A stretch of 64,000 nucleotides of DNA from Kineococcus gynurae (GTDB taxonomy: Bacteria > Actinomycetota > Actinomycetes > Actinomycetales > Kineococcaceae), in the NCBI RefSeq assembly GCF_050871315.1, contig NZ_JBJLRE010000019.1, one strand, 5' to 3'. This document shows, in pieces, positions 45,244-54,400 of the stretch; the first letter of the stretch is position 1, and every line of letters starts with the position of its first letter. The notes under the pieces were generated by a model. That model was given only the letters and a program-made list of their open reading frames with translations. It made no database searches and was not told where the DNA came from. The position numbers and the translations under genes are program-made.

Positions 45244-46326
45244 GTGGGCGAGACTGCGGGGGTGAGTGCCGGAACCCCGTCGACCGTCCCTGCCGAACCC
45301 CCGGGTCTCGCCGTCACGGCGCTCGCGGGCGGAGTCGGGGGGGCCCGCTTCCTCCGGGGCCTGCTCGCGGCGCTGCGGACCTCCGAGGACCCGGCCCGGC
45401 AGCGGGCGCGGGTCACCGTGATCGGCAACACGGCCGACGACATCACCCTGCACGGCCTGCGGATCAGCCCCGACCTGGACTCGGTCATGTACACGCTGGG
45501 CGGTGGCATCGACGAGGTGCGCGGCTGGGGCCGGTCGGCGGAGACCTCCGGGGTCGCCGACGAGCTCGCCGCCTACGGCCGGACCCCGGACTGGTTCACC
45601 CTCGGCGACAAGGACATCGCCACCCACGTCGTGCGCACCCAGCTCCTCGCCGAGGGGGCCACCCTGTCCGAGGCCACCCGGGTCCTCTGCGAACGCTGGC
45701 GGCCCGGGGTCGACCTGCTGCCGATGACCGACGACCCGGTCCAGACCCACGTCGACCTGGCTCCCGTCGCCGCGTCCGACCGTCCCGCGGACGCCGGCGA
45801 GGCCGGCGACCGCCGCGTGCACTTCCAGGAGTGGTGGGTCCGGCTGCACGCCGCCGTCCCGGCCCGGGCGATCGTGCCCGTCGGGGCGGCGGACGCCCGG
45901 CCCGCCCCCGGCGTACTGGCCGCCGTCCGGGACGCCGACGTCGTCGTCCTGCCCCCGAGCAACCCGGTGGTCTCGATCGGCACCATCCTGGCCGTCCCCG
46001 GGATCCGGGAGGCCCTGCGCACCACGGCCGCCCCCGTGGTCGGCGTCTCCCCGGTCATCGGGGGCTCACCGGTGCGGGGCATGGCCGACGCCTGCCTGGC
46101 CTCGATCGGGGTGCCCACGACGGCCGGGGCCGTGGCCGGGCTCTACGCCGACTTCCTCGACGGCTGGCTGGTCGCGCCCGAGGACGTCGGGGGCGTCGAG
46201 GCGCGGCCCGGACTGACGGTGCGGGGGCGCCCGCTGCTCATGTCCTCCCCCGCGGCCACCCGGGCGCTGGGGGCGGCAACCCTCGACCTGGCCCTGGAGC
46301 TGCGCGCCCCCGAGGCGGCGGCGTGA
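45244..46326 (+). CDS. fbiA: 2-phospho-L-lactate transferase (F420 biosynthesis)
   Basis: A 360-residue CofD/FbiA that joins the lactyl/enolpyruvyl-phospho-guanosine precursor to the deazaflavin FO. The signature GGVGGARFLRGLL near the N-terminus binds the phosphate donor, and TVIGNTADDITLHGLRISPDLDSVMYTL follows as in all CofD proteins. The end of the domain holds VVGVSPVIGGSPVRG. GTG 45244 has GGAG 5 bases upstream; GTG 45262 is another candidate. It overlaps fbiB by 4 bases. Confidence 0.95.
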   Translation: MGETAGVSAGTPSTVPAEPPGLAVTALAGGVGGARFLRGLLAALRTSEDPARQRARVTVIGNTADDITLHGLRISPDLDSVMYTLGGGIDEVRGWGRSAETSGVADELAAYGRTPDWFTLGDKDIATHVVRTQLLAEGATLSEATRVLCERWRPGVDLLPMTDDPVQTHVDLAPVAASDRPADAGEAGDRRVHFQEWWVRLHAAVPARAIVPVGAADARPAPGVLAAVRDADVVVLPPSNPVVSIGTILAVPGIREALRTTAAPVVGVSPVIGGSPVRGMADACLASIGVPTTAGAVAGLYADFLDGWLVAPEDVGGVEARPGLTVRGRPLLMSSPAATRALGAATLDLALELRAPEAAA

Positions 46327-47387
46327 GGCGCGCGCACCCCCTGCAGGTCCTCGGTCTGACCGGGATCGGCGAGGTTCCGCGCGGGGCCGACCTCGCCGCG
46401 CTGCTGGTGGAGTCCCTGCACGCGCAGCGGGCCGGACTGGCCGACGGCGACGTGCTGGTGGTCTCGAGCAAGGCCGTGTCCAAGGCCGCGGGGCTGCTCG
46501 CCCCGCCCGGGGACCGCGACGGCGTGGTGCTCTCCCAGAGCCGGCGCACCGTCGCCGCCCGCCGCGGGCCGACCGGGGTCACCCGCGTCGTCGAGGCCGT
46601 CGCCGGCCCGGTCATGGCGGCGGCCGGGGTCGACGCCTCCAACGTCGGTCCTCCCGGGGCCGATGGCGAGGAGGCCCTGCTCCTGCTGCCGGCCGATCCC
46701 GACGCCGCCGCCCGCGAGCTGCGGGCGCGGGTGCGGGCGCTCACCGGGGTCCGGGTGGCGATCGTCGTCAGCGACACCGCGGGCCGGCCCTGGCGCGAGG
46801 GCCAGACCGACTTCGCCCTGGGCTGCGCCGGGCTCGTGGTCTGCGAGGACCTGCGCGGCACCACCGACGCCGACGGACGCGTCCTGGCCGTGACGGCACG
46901 GGCGCTCGCCGACGAGGTGGCCGCCGCGGCCGACCTGGTCAAGGGCAAGAGCGCGGGCATCCCCGCCGCCCTCCTGCGCGGGCTGGCCGCGATCGTCACC
47001 GACGAGGACGGTCCCGGGGCCGCCCTGCTGCTGCGCGAGGCGCGCGCCGACTGGTTCCGCCTGGGCCACGTCGAGGCGGTCCGGGCCGCGCTGGGCTCCA
47101 CCGACGCCGAGCCGCCGGGTGTGGGGGCCGACCCGCTGCCCGACCGGTTGCGCCGCGTGGCGCAGGTCGCGGGCGCGGCGGGCGGGGAGTGCGTCCTCCG
47201 CGAGGACCGGCTGCACCTCCTCGCGGAGAACCAGTTCGCCCTGGGCGCGCTCGCCCAGCGGGTGCTCGCGGCGCTGTGGACGGAGGACCTCGTCGGTCGC
47301 CTCGACCACGACACCCCGCGCGGTGGGCTGCGCGGCAAGCGCCGCTCCCCGGCGCACGTCGTGGTCCGGGCCGAACCCGTCGGCTGA
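46323..47387 (+). CDS. fbiB: F420:gamma-L-glutamyl ligase without nitroreductase domain
   Basis: A 354-residue protein. The first 245 residues are the CofE ligase that adds glutamates to F420 (VLVVSSKAVSKAAG, VSDTAGRPWREGQTDFALGC, LVKGKSAGIPAALLRG). Mycobacterial FbiB has a further C-terminal FMN-dependent nitroreductase-like domain of about 200 residues that reduces dehydro-F420; here only about 100 residues follow, without visible FMN-binding motifs. Reduction may be done by another protein. GTG start overlaps fbiA (GTGA). Confidence 0.92.
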   Translation: MRRAHPLQVLGLTGIGEVPRGADLAALLVESLHAQRAGLADGDVLVVSSKAVSKAAGLLAPPGDRDGVVLSQSRRTVAARRGPTGVTRVVEAVAGPVMAAAGVDASNVGPPGADGEEALLLLPADPDAAARELRARVRALTGVRVAIVVSDTAGRPWREGQTDFALGCAGLVVCEDLRGTTDADGRVLAVTARALADEVAAAADLVKGKSAGIPAALLRGLAAIVTDEDGPGAALLLREARADWFRLGHVEAVRAALGSTDAEPPGVGADPLPDRLRRVAQVAGAAGGECVLREDRLHLLAENQFALGALAQRVLAALWTEDLVGRLDHDTPRGGLRGKRRSPAHVVVRAEPVG

Positions 47388-47399
47388 GCCGGGGGCCGC

Positions 47400-48392
47400 T
47401 CAGCGCCGGACGGCGCGGTTGGGCGTGTGGGTGGGCAGCGTCATCCGCGGGGCCAGCCGCGGCCGACGGTGACCGGCCAGTTCGAGCAGCCGCTGCACCC
47501 GGTAACGGTGACCCCGGTAGACCTCGATGACCTCCGCGCACCCGGCGTCGTCGAGGACCTCCCCGACGAGGGCGTGGGACACGTTCTTGGCCACGTGGTA
47601 GTCGCCGAAGCTGAAGGCGTCGGCGTGCCCGTGCGCGCGTTGGCGCACCTCGGCCGAGGTCCAGACCCCGACGCCGGGCAGCGAGCGCAGGGCGCGGTCG
47701 GCGTCGTCGGGCGCCAGGTCGAGGGTGCGTTCCAGCCCGGCCGCCCGCGGGGCGGCGACGATCGTCACCCGGCGCCGGCGCAGCTCCACGCCCGCCGCCA
47801 ACCAGTCCCAGCTGGGGATGCGACCCCAGCCCTCGGGGGTGGGGGGCAGCAGCAGGGGCACCGGGCCCGGAGCGGGCTCACCGTGCTTGCGCAGCAGGAA
47901 CCGCCAGGCCGCGAAGGCCTCCAGCCCGGTGACGACCTGCTCCAGGGCCGAGGCGGACAGGGCCTCGAACACCGCGCGGGTCCGGGGCACCCGCCAGTGC
48001 GGGTGGGCCTTCCAGGCGGCGACGAGGGCGGGGTGCGCGGGGACGAAGTCGGCGACGTCCCGGTCGGCGTCACCCAGCAGCTCGGGCACGCCGTCGAGGG
48101 CCCACTCCGCCCCGGGACCCCACGCCTCGGCCCGGACCTCTCCCGCGGCCGGGTCGGGCCGCACCCGCAGGGTCACCGGACCAGCAGGCGTCCGGGTGGC
48201 CCGCCAGACGGAGCCGTCGGCGTCCGCCCGCCACGTCGGGTCGCCCCCGCCGCGACGCAGCGGGGAGAGGATCGTGCGGACGGGGACCGGCCGCCCCGGT
48301 CGCCAGCGCAGGCTCCGGGGCTCCGTAGCCGACGGGCCCGGCGGGGTCGGCGGGGTCGGCGGGGTCGGCGCGCTCGGACCCCCGGGACTCAC
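47400..48392 (-). CDS. AlkA-type DNA-3-methyladenine glycosylase
   Basis: A 330-residue base-excision glycosylase of the HhH-GPD family. A Pro/Thr-rich N-terminal tail (PTPPTPPTPP) precedes the domain; the helix-hairpin-helix is LRSLPGVGVWTSAEVRQRA, and the catalytic Asp lies in FSFGDYHVAKN. It removes alkylated purines. GTG start overlaps the EamA stop. It converges on fbiB with only 12 bases between stops. Confidence 0.87.
   Translation of the reverse strand: MSPGGPSAPTPPTPPTPPGPSATEPRSLRWRPGRPVPVRTILSPLRRGGGDPTWRADADGSVWRATRTPAGPVTLRVRPDPAAGEVRAEAWGPGAEWALDGVPELLGDADRDVADFVPAHPALVAAWKAHPHWRVPRTRAVFEALSASALEQVVTGLEAFAAWRFLLRKHGEPAPGPVPLLLPPTPEGWGRIPSWDWLAAGVELRRRRVTIVAAPRAAGLERTLDLAPDDADRALRSLPGVGVWTSAEVRQRAHGHADAFSFGDYHVAKNVSHALVGEVLDDAGCAEVIEVYRGHRYRVQRLLELAGHRRPRLAPRMTLPTHTPNRAVRR
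48343..48369 (-). repeat. three 9-base tandem repeats in coding sequence
   Basis: GGGGTCGGC is repeated three times exactly and encodes the PTPPTP string at the N-terminus of the glycosylase. Confidence 0.75.
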
Positions 48393-49318
48393 ACGCCTAC
48401 GGTAAGCCGCCGCCGCCGCTGCCGGACCACGGTCGCCGCCGCGGCCGGCGCCGGCCGCCGGGTCACCAGGAACGACCCGGCGATGACCAGCGCGAACCCG
48501 GCCACGGTCCAGACGGTGACCCGCTCGCCGAGCAGGAACGCCCCGGCCAGCACCGCGACGAGGGGGTTGACGTAGACGAAGGCGAGGCCGCGGACCGGGC
48601 CGATCTCGTTGACCAGCGCGAACATCGCGACGAAGGCGAACGCCGTGCAGACGACCGCGAGCACGCCGACGGAGACCAGGACCTCGGTCGAGGGCAGGGT
48701 CGCGGGCAGCCCGCCACCCAGCGCGACGAGCGGGACGGAGCCCAGGGCGGCCGTCCCCAGCGCGACCGTCATGACCGGCAGGCCGGGCAGGTCGGAGAGC
48801 TTGCGCGCCAGGATGGCCGGACCGATCGCGTACCCCACCACGACGACGGCCACCTCGGCCACCGCCCCCAGGCTGGACCCGGCGACGTCGAGACCGACCA
48901 GGGCGGCGACCCCGGCGGTGCCGAGGGCCAGACCGATCCAGCCCGGAGCCCCGAGCTGCTCGGCGCGGCCGGTGAGGGCGGCGATCGCGACCCCCACGAC
49001 CGGGACGGCGGAGATCAGCATGGCCGTGGTGGAGCTGGGCAGGTCCTGCTCGGCCCGGGTCAGGAAGATCCACGGCACGACGATCTCGACGACCGCGTAG
49101 AGCGCGATGACGGGCCAGCGCCGCAGCACGGCGGGCAGCGCGGCCCGGTCGGCGCGGCGGAGCAGCACGAGCGGCAGCAGCACGAGGGCCGCGACCCCGG
49201 TCCGGGCCAGCACCAGCAGCGCCGGGCTCAGCTCTTCCCCCGCGACCTTGATGAGCAGGTAGGGGATCCCCCAGGCGAGGCTGAGGAGGGCGAAGAGCAG
49301 AGCGGCACGTCGGGTCAC
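48389..49318 (-). CDS. EamA/DMT-family transporter
   Basis: A 309-residue integral membrane protein with ten predicted helices in two EamA repeats of five, typical of drug/metabolite transporters (RhaT/YdcZ type). The first repeat starts LLFALLSLAWGIPYLLIK; the second ends LVAVLAGAFLLGERVTVWTVAGFALVIAGSF. The substrate is unknown. GTG 49318 is chosen; an in-frame ATG at 49345 would add 9 residues and overlap the palindromic operator. It is divergent from a LysR regulator. Confidence 0.87.
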   Translation of the reverse strand: MTRRAALLFALLSLAWGIPYLLIKVAGEELSPALLVLARTGVAALVLLPLVLLRRADRAALPAVLRRWPVIALYAVVEIVVPWIFLTRAEQDLPSSTTAMLISAVPVVGVAIAALTGRAEQLGAPGWIGLALGTAGVAALVGLDVAGSSLGAVAEVAVVVVGYAIGPAILARKLSDLPGLPVMTVALGTAALGSVPLVALGGGLPATLPSTEVLVSVGVLAVVCTAFAFVAMFALVNEIGPVRGLAFVYVNPLVAVLAGAFLLGERVTVWTVAGFALVIAGSFLVTRRPAPAAAATVVRQRRRRLTVGV

Positions 49319-49328
49319 CCGTCGATCG

Positions 49329-49344
49329 TGCTTGCCAGCAAGCA
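49329..49344. promoter_or_regulatory. LysR-type operator candidate
   Basis: TGCTTGC-CA-GCAAGCA is a perfect palindrome with 7-base arms, in the 49-base gap between the divergent transporter and LysR genes. It fits the T-N11-A pattern of LysR-type binding sites and could control both genes. Confidence 0.6.
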
Positions 49345-49367
49345 TTAAGTCCAGCAACAATCCGTGC

Positions 49368-50324
49368 ATGTCATTCGACAGCGAGGGCTTCACTATCGAC
49401 CTCCGCCGCATCCGGTTGCTGCGCGAGGTCGACCGGCGGGGGACGGTCGCCGCCACCGCGGCGGCGATGCACCTGACGCCGTCGGCCGTGTCCCAGCAGC
49501 TCGCCGGGCTCGCGCGCGACCTCGGGGTCCCCCTGCTGGCCAAGCAGGGTCGCGGGGTCCGCCTCACCGGGCAGGCCCGGGTCCTCCTGCGGCACGCCGA
49601 CGCCGTGGCCGAGCAGCTCGAGCGCGCGCGGGCCGACCTCGCGGCCTTCGACGACGGCCTCGTGGGCGAGGTCCGGATCGGTGCGCTGGCGACGTCCATC
49701 GACGCGGTCGTGGCCCCGGCGCTGCGCCGGTTGCGCGCCGACCGCCCCGGGCTGCGGCTGCTGGTGCGCGAGCAGCAGCCCATCGACGCCCTGGCCGAGC
49801 TGGACTCGGGAGCCGTCGACGTCATCGTCACGGTCGACCACCCCCGCTCGCCGACCCGCGGCGACGCGCGCTACGACCGGGTCGACCTGCTGCACGACGT
49901 CCTGGACGTCATCGTCGACACCGGTCACCCGCTCGCGGGCCGCCGCACCGTCGACCTGGCCGAGCTCCGCGACGACGTGTGGATCGCCGGGCGCGACGAC
50001 GACGCCTGCGAGCAGGTGTTCACCGGCGCCTGCGCGGCCGCGGGCTTCACCCCCGACATCCAGCACTTCACCCACGAGTACGACGCCCTGGCCGCCCTGG
50101 TCGCGGCCGGGGCCGGCGTGGGCCTGATCCCCCGCCTCGCCCTCCCGCTGCGCCAGACCGATCTCGCGATCCTCGAGATCACCGGGACCCCACCCGCGCG
50201 CTCGGTCTACGCCGCGACCCGGGCCGGGCGGACCACCGACTCCCCCACCGCGGCCGTGCTCACCGCCCTGCGCGCGGTCGCGGCCGACCGCCCCGACGCC
50301 TTCTCCCCGCACGTCTCCGGCTGA
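49368..50324 (+). CDS. LysR-family transcriptional regulator
   Basis: A 318-residue LysR-type regulator: N-terminal winged helix (about 8-68; LLREVDRRGTVAATAAAMHLTPSAVSQQ split by the turn), linker helix, and a periplasmic-binding-protein-like effector domain (about 98-310) with EVRIGALATSIDAVVAPAL. Divergent to an EamA transporter, it probably senses a small molecule and controls its export. ATG 49368 is used; an upstream in-frame start at 49332 would overlap the palindrome. Confidence 0.9.
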   Translation: MSFDSEGFTIDLRRIRLLREVDRRGTVAATAAAMHLTPSAVSQQLAGLARDLGVPLLAKQGRGVRLTGQARVLLRHADAVAEQLERARADLAAFDDGLVGEVRIGALATSIDAVVAPALRRLRADRPGLRLLVREQQPIDALAELDSGAVDVIVTVDHPRSPTRGDARYDRVDLLHDVLDVIVDTGHPLAGRRTVDLAELRDDVWIAGRDDDACEQVFTGACAAAGFTPDIQHFTHEYDALAALVAAGAGVGLIPRLALPLRQTDLAILEITGTPPARSVYAATRAGRTTDSPTAAVLTALRAVAADRPDAFSPHVSG

Positions 50325-50382
50325 CGGCAGCCCTCCCCGGCACCCCGACCCCGCACCGGCGCCCGCCCCCCCACCCCGTCCC

Positions 50383-50458
50383 CCCGTGATCAAGGAATTT
50401 CTCCCTCCCGCCCCGTGCGCCACGCCGGGCGACCGGGGCCGGATTCCTTGATCACGGG
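50383..50458. repeat. long inverted repeat at convergent junction, copy 2
   Basis: CCCGTGATCAAGGAAT (50383-50398) is matched by ATTCCTTGATCACGGG (50443-50458) across a 44-base spacer. The arm sequence is the same as in the copy at 33911, but the spacer is different. It lies between the convergent LysR and dppF genes. Confidence 0.85.
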
Positions 50459-50475
50459 AAGGATGACGAGGGGCG

Positions 50476-51474
50476 TCACCGCGGGACGGGGGTTCCCTGC
50501 CGACCGTGCAGCAGGCAGGCCGCCGAGCGGCCGGGGCCGACGGGCTGCCGGGCCGGGTCCACCTCGGCGCAGGCGTCGAACACCTCCGGGCAGCGCGTCC
50601 GGAACCGGCACCCGCTCGGGACCCGGGCCGCCGAGGGGACGTCCCCGCTGAGCACGACCCGCTCGCGGGTCCGTTCCAGCGCGGGGACCGGGACGGGGAC
50701 GGCCGAGAGCAGGGCCTTGGTGTACGGGTGCTGCGGGTCGGTGCTCACCTCCTCCGCCGGGCCGACCTCGACGACCCGCCCCAGGTACATCACGGCGATG
50801 CGGTCGGAGACGTGCCGCACCGCGGCCAGGTCGTGGGAGACGAACAGGTAGGTCAGCCCCAGCTCCTGCTGCAACCGCGCGAGCAGGTTCAGCACCTGGG
50901 CCTGCACCGAGACGTCGAGGGAGGCGATGGCCTCGTCGCAGACGACGAACTCCGGGTTACCCGCCAGCGCCCGGGCGATCCCGACCCGCTGCCGCTGCCC
51001 GCCGGAGAACTCGTGCGGGTAGCGGGAGGCCACCGAGGGGTGCAGCCCGACGAGGTCGAGCAGCTCAGCGACCCGACCCCCCCGGTCGCGGCCGTGCAAC
51101 CCGTGCACGACGAGCGGTTCGGCGACCGTCTGCCCCACGGTCATCCGCGGGTCCAGGCTGGCGTAGGGGTCCTGGAACACCATGACGGCCCGGCGCCGGA
51201 AGGCCCGCAGCGCGCGGGTCGAGGCCGCGGTCAGGTCCTCGCCGTCGAACTCGACCCGGCCACCGGTGGGTTCCACCAGCCGCAGCAACGCGTTGCCCAG
51301 GGTCGACTTGCCGCACCCCGACTCCCCGACCAGGCCCAGGGTCTCCCCGCGACGGATCTCCAGGTCGACCCCGTCGACGGCCCGGACCGTGCCCACGGTC
51401 CGACGTCGCAACCCCGAGGAGCGGACCGGGTAGTGCACCTGCAGGTCCGTGGCCCGGACCAGGACGTCGTCCAT
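50476..51474 (-). CDS. dppF: dipeptide/oligopeptide ABC transporter ATP-binding protein
   Basis: A 332-residue nucleotide-binding subunit of a peptide importer: Walker A GESGCGKST, Q-loop FQDPYASLDPRMTVG, signature FSGGQRQRVGIARALA, Walker B FVVCDEAIASLDVSV and switch His in FVSHDLAAV. The C-terminal extension with CRFRTRCPEVFDAC is the iron-sulfur-like cysteine region of OppF/DppF proteins. It begins directly after the dppD stop. Confidence 0.94.
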   Translation of the reverse strand: MDDVLVRATDLQVHYPVRSSGLRRRTVGTVRAVDGVDLEIRRGETLGLVGESGCGKSTLGNALLRLVEPTGGRVEFDGEDLTAASTRALRAFRRRAVMVFQDPYASLDPRMTVGQTVAEPLVVHGLHGRDRGGRVAELLDLVGLHPSVASRYPHEFSGGQRQRVGIARALAGNPEFVVCDEAIASLDVSVQAQVLNLLARLQQELGLTYLFVSHDLAAVRHVSDRIAVMYLGRVVEVGPAEEVSTDPQHPYTKALLSAVPVPVPALERTRERVVLSGDVPSAARVPSGCRFRTRCPEVFDACAEVDPARQPVGPGRSAACLLHGRQGTPVPR

Positions 51475-52494
51475 TCAGGACACCTTCCCTTCGGACGAGC
51501 AGAACGTCGCGGCCCGGTGCGGTCGTCCCGGCCGGGACCCGCCCCGACCGGCGACCTCCTGCAGCGGAGGCTGCTCGTGCTCGCAGCGCGGGTCCGACCG
51601 CACCGGGCAGCGCGGCCAGAACACGCAGCCCGGGGGCAGGTCGGTCGGCGGCGGCGGGGTTCCCGGGATCGCCACCAGGTCCGACCGGCCCACCGCCGCG
51701 GTCCGGGCCGGCAACGATCCGAGCAACCCCCGCGTGTAGGGATGGGCCGAGGCCTCGAACACGTCGTCCACGCCCCCGTCCTCGATGCACCGACCGCCGT
51801 ACATGACCAGCACGCGGTCGGCGATCCCGGCCACGACCCCGAGGTCGTGCGTGATCCAGACGACTCCCGTCCCGTGCTCGGACTGCAGGCCGGCCACGAG
51901 GTCGAGGATCTGCGCCTGCACGGTCACGTCGAGCGCGGTGGTCGCCTCGTCGGCCACCAGCAACCGGGGTTCTCCGGCCAGCGCGATCGCGATGACCACG
52001 CGCTGCCGCATGCCGCCGGACAGTTCGTGCGGGAACCGGTCCAGGACCCCGCGGGGATCCGGCAACCCGACCTCGGCGAGCAGTTCCGCCGCCCGTTCCC
52101 GGGCCTGCCGTCGCGAGGGGACCCGGCGATGGGCCAGCAACCCCTCGGCGACCTGCCGCCCCACGGTGAGGACCGGGTTCAACGACGTCATCGGGTCCTG
52201 GAACACCATGCCGATCCCGTTGCCGCGCACCGAACGCAGCTCGGGTTCGGTCAGGGTCAACAGGTCCCGGACCCGGTCGCCGTCGTGGAACCGGGCGGAC
52301 CCGGTCACCGTCGCCGTCCCCGGCAGCAGCCCGAGGAGGGCCGCCACGGAGACGCTCTTGCCGCTGCCCGACTCCCCGACCACCGCGACCGTCTCACCGG
52401 GGGCCACGGAGTAGCTCAGCCCGTTCACGACCGACGCGACCCCCCGGGGGGTGTCGATGCGGACCCGCAGGTCCTCCACCTCGAGGACGTTCAC
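51475..52494 (-). CDS. dppD: dipeptide/oligopeptide ABC transporter ATP-binding protein
   Basis: A 339-residue ATPase, paired with DppF: Walker A GESGSGKSV, Q-loop VFQDPMTSLNPVLTVG, signature LSGGMRQRVVIAIALA, Walker B LLVADEATTALDVTV and His in WITHDLGVVAGI, then a cysteine-bearing C-terminus (CVFWPRCPVRSDPRC). GTG start overlaps the dppC stop. It energises uptake through the DppBC pore. Confidence 0.94.
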   Translation of the reverse strand: MNVLEVEDLRVRIDTPRGVASVVNGLSYSVAPGETVAVVGESGSGKSVSVAALLGLLPGTATVTGSARFHDGDRVRDLLTLTEPELRSVRGNGIGMVFQDPMTSLNPVLTVGRQVAEGLLAHRRVPSRRQARERAAELLAEVGLPDPRGVLDRFPHELSGGMRQRVVIAIALAGEPRLLVADEATTALDVTVQAQILDLVAGLQSEHGTGVVWITHDLGVVAGIADRVLVMYGGRCIEDGGVDDVFEASAHPYTRGLLGSLPARTAAVGRSDLVAIPGTPPPPTDLPPGCVFWPRCPVRSDPRCEHEQPPLQEVAGRGGSRPGRPHRAATFCSSEGKVS

Positions 52495-53462
52495 GCGCGT
52501 TCCTCCCCCGCGACGGTTCCGGCACCCCGGGCGCGGCGCCGGCGCGAACCCCGGCCCCGGAACCGGGCGGCCTCCAGGGCGCTGCGCTGCTGCGGGTCGA
52601 GGACGTCGCGCAACCCGTCGCCGAGCAGGTTGAAGGCCAGCACCAGCGCCACGATGGCCAGGCCCGGGAACACCGCGATCCACCAGGCCAGGTCGATGTA
52701 GTCGCGCCCCTCGGACAGCAGGACCCCCCACGAGGGTTGCGGGGGCTGGGTGCCGAGCCCCACGAACGACAGCGCCGCCTCGGCCAGCACCGCGAAACCC
52801 AGGCTGACCGACGTCTGCACGATGATCGGCGGTGCGGCGTTGGGCAGCACGTGGCGGAACAGCAGCCGGGCGTCACCGGCCCCGACCGAGCGGGAGGCCC
52901 GGACGAACACCTGCTCGCGGACCCCGAGGACGGCGGCCCGGGTGACCCGGGCGAAGACGGGGGTGTAGGTGATCCCGATGGCGATCATCGCGTTCGTGGT
53001 CCCCGGACCCAGGATCGCGATGACGGCGATCGCCAGCAGCAGGGCCGGGAACGCGAACAGCACGTCCATGCAGCGCATCAGGACGGTGTCGACCCAGCGA
53101 CCGTAGAAACCGGCGAGCAGACCGACCAGCGTTCCGGCGACGAGGGAGACCCCGACCGCCACGGCCCCGACCTGCAGCGAGACCTTGGCCCCGAGGATCA
53201 CCCGGGAGAGCACGTCGCGCCCGAGGTCGTCGGTGCCGAACCAGTGCCCGGGACCGGGCGGCAGCAACCGGTTCGCGATGTCCACCTCGTTGTACCCGGT
53301 CGGGGCGAGCTGCTCGTCGAACAGGGCGAGCACCACCACCCCGACGAGCACGACGGACGCGAACAGCGTCGGCGGGGACGACAGCAGCAACCGCAGTCCG
53401 GAGCCGAACCGGTTCTGCGGCGGACGGACCGGGGCCGCGTCGGGGTTCGTGGTCGCGGTCAT
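52491..53462 (-). CDS. dppC: dipeptide ABC transporter permease DppC
   Basis: A 323-residue permease with an N-terminal helix (about 30-50), extracytoplasmic loop with HWFGTDDLGRDVLSRVI, and five further helices. The EAA loop that contacts the ATPases is ASRSVGAGDARLLFRHVLPN. The basic C-terminal tail (RGRGSRRRRARGAG) is not usual. ATG overlaps the dppB stop (ATGA). Confidence 0.93.
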   Translation of the reverse strand: MTATTNPDAAPVRPPQNRFGSGLRLLLSSPPTLFASVVLVGVVVLALFDEQLAPTGYNEVDIANRLLPPGPGHWFGTDDLGRDVLSRVILGAKVSLQVGAVAVGVSLVAGTLVGLLAGFYGRWVDTVLMRCMDVLFAFPALLLAIAVIAILGPGTTNAMIAIGITYTPVFARVTRAAVLGVREQVFVRASRSVGAGDARLLFRHVLPNAAPPIIVQTSVSLGFAVLAEAALSFVGLGTQPPQPSWGVLLSEGRDYIDLAWWIAVFPGLAIVALVLAFNLLGDGLRDVLDPQQRSALEAARFRGRGSRRRRARGAGTVAGEERA

Positions 53463-54400
53463 ACGGTGATCCTCGGGTCGAGCCGGGTGTAGAGCAGGTC
53501 CACGACGAGGTTCAGCACGAGGAACACCACCGCGAACAGCAGGACCGCCCCCTGCAGCAACGGGTAGTCGCGGGACTGCACGGCCTGCAGGGCGAGCTGG
53601 CCGAGCCCCGGCCAGGCGAACACGATCTCCACCACGACGACCCCGGAGAGCAGGTAGGCGAGCTGCACCCCGGTGACGGTCACCAGCGGCAGCAGCGCGT
53701 TGCGCAGGACGTGCCAGTTCAGCACCGCGCGCGGCGGCAGGCCCTTGGCCCGCGCGGTCCGCACGTGCTCGGCCCCGAGCGCCTCCAGCACGCTGGACCG
53801 GGTGAACCGGGTGAGCACGCTGCCGGTCACCAGACCCGTCGTGACCGCGGGCAGCACCAGCGCGTGCGCCCACCCGGCCGGGGAGTCGGTGAAGGGGACG
53901 TACCCACCGGCCGGGAACCAGCCGAGGGTCCCGGCGAAGAGCAGGATGAACATGATCCCCATCCAGAACTCCGGGACGGAGATCCCGATCTGGGAGAGGA
54001 CCGTGCTCGCCCCGTCCACCACCGAGCGCGGCCGCAGGGCCGAGAGCGTGCCGAGCGGGACCGCGATGAGCAGGGCCACGACGAGGGCCGCCCCGGCCAG
54101 CGACAGCGTCGCGGGCAGGCGTTCCAGGATCAGCAGGGTGACCGGCTCCCCGGAGCGGAAACTCACCCCGAGGTCCCCGGTCACCGCCGAGGTGATCCAG
54201 CTGAGGTACTGCACGACCAACGGGTCGTCCAACCCCGACCGCTCCCGCAGCGCGTCGTAGGTCGCCTGGTCGAACCGCGTCCCCAGCGCGAGCCGGATGG
54301 GGTCGCCGTCCACCAGGTGGACGAGGGAGAACACGGCCACGGAGACCCCGAGCAGCACGACGACCGCCTGCGCGGTGCGCCGCAACGCGTACCCGGTCAC
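53459..54400 (-). CDS. dppB: dipeptide ABC transporter permease DppB
   Basis: A 313-residue permease with six membrane helices; N-terminal YALRRTAQAVVVLLGVS, the EAA loop EHVRTARAKGLPPRAVLNWHV and C-terminal LVVDLLYTRLDPRITV are classic DppB/OppB features. GTG start overlaps the stop of the binding-protein gene. It forms the pore with DppC. Confidence 0.94.
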   Translation of the reverse strand: MTGYALRRTAQAVVVLLGVSVAVFSLVHLVDGDPIRLALGTRFDQATYDALRERSGLDDPLVVQYLSWITSAVTGDLGVSFRSGEPVTLLILERLPATLSLAGAALVVALLIAVPLGTLSALRPRSVVDGASTVLSQIGISVPEFWMGIMFILLFAGTLGWFPAGGYVPFTDSPAGWAHALVLPAVTTGLVTGSVLTRFTRSSVLEALGAEHVRTARAKGLPPRAVLNWHVLRNALLPLVTVTGVQLAYLLSGVVVVEIVFAWPGLGQLALQAVQSRDYPLLQGAVLLFAVVFLVLNLVVDLLYTRLDPRITV

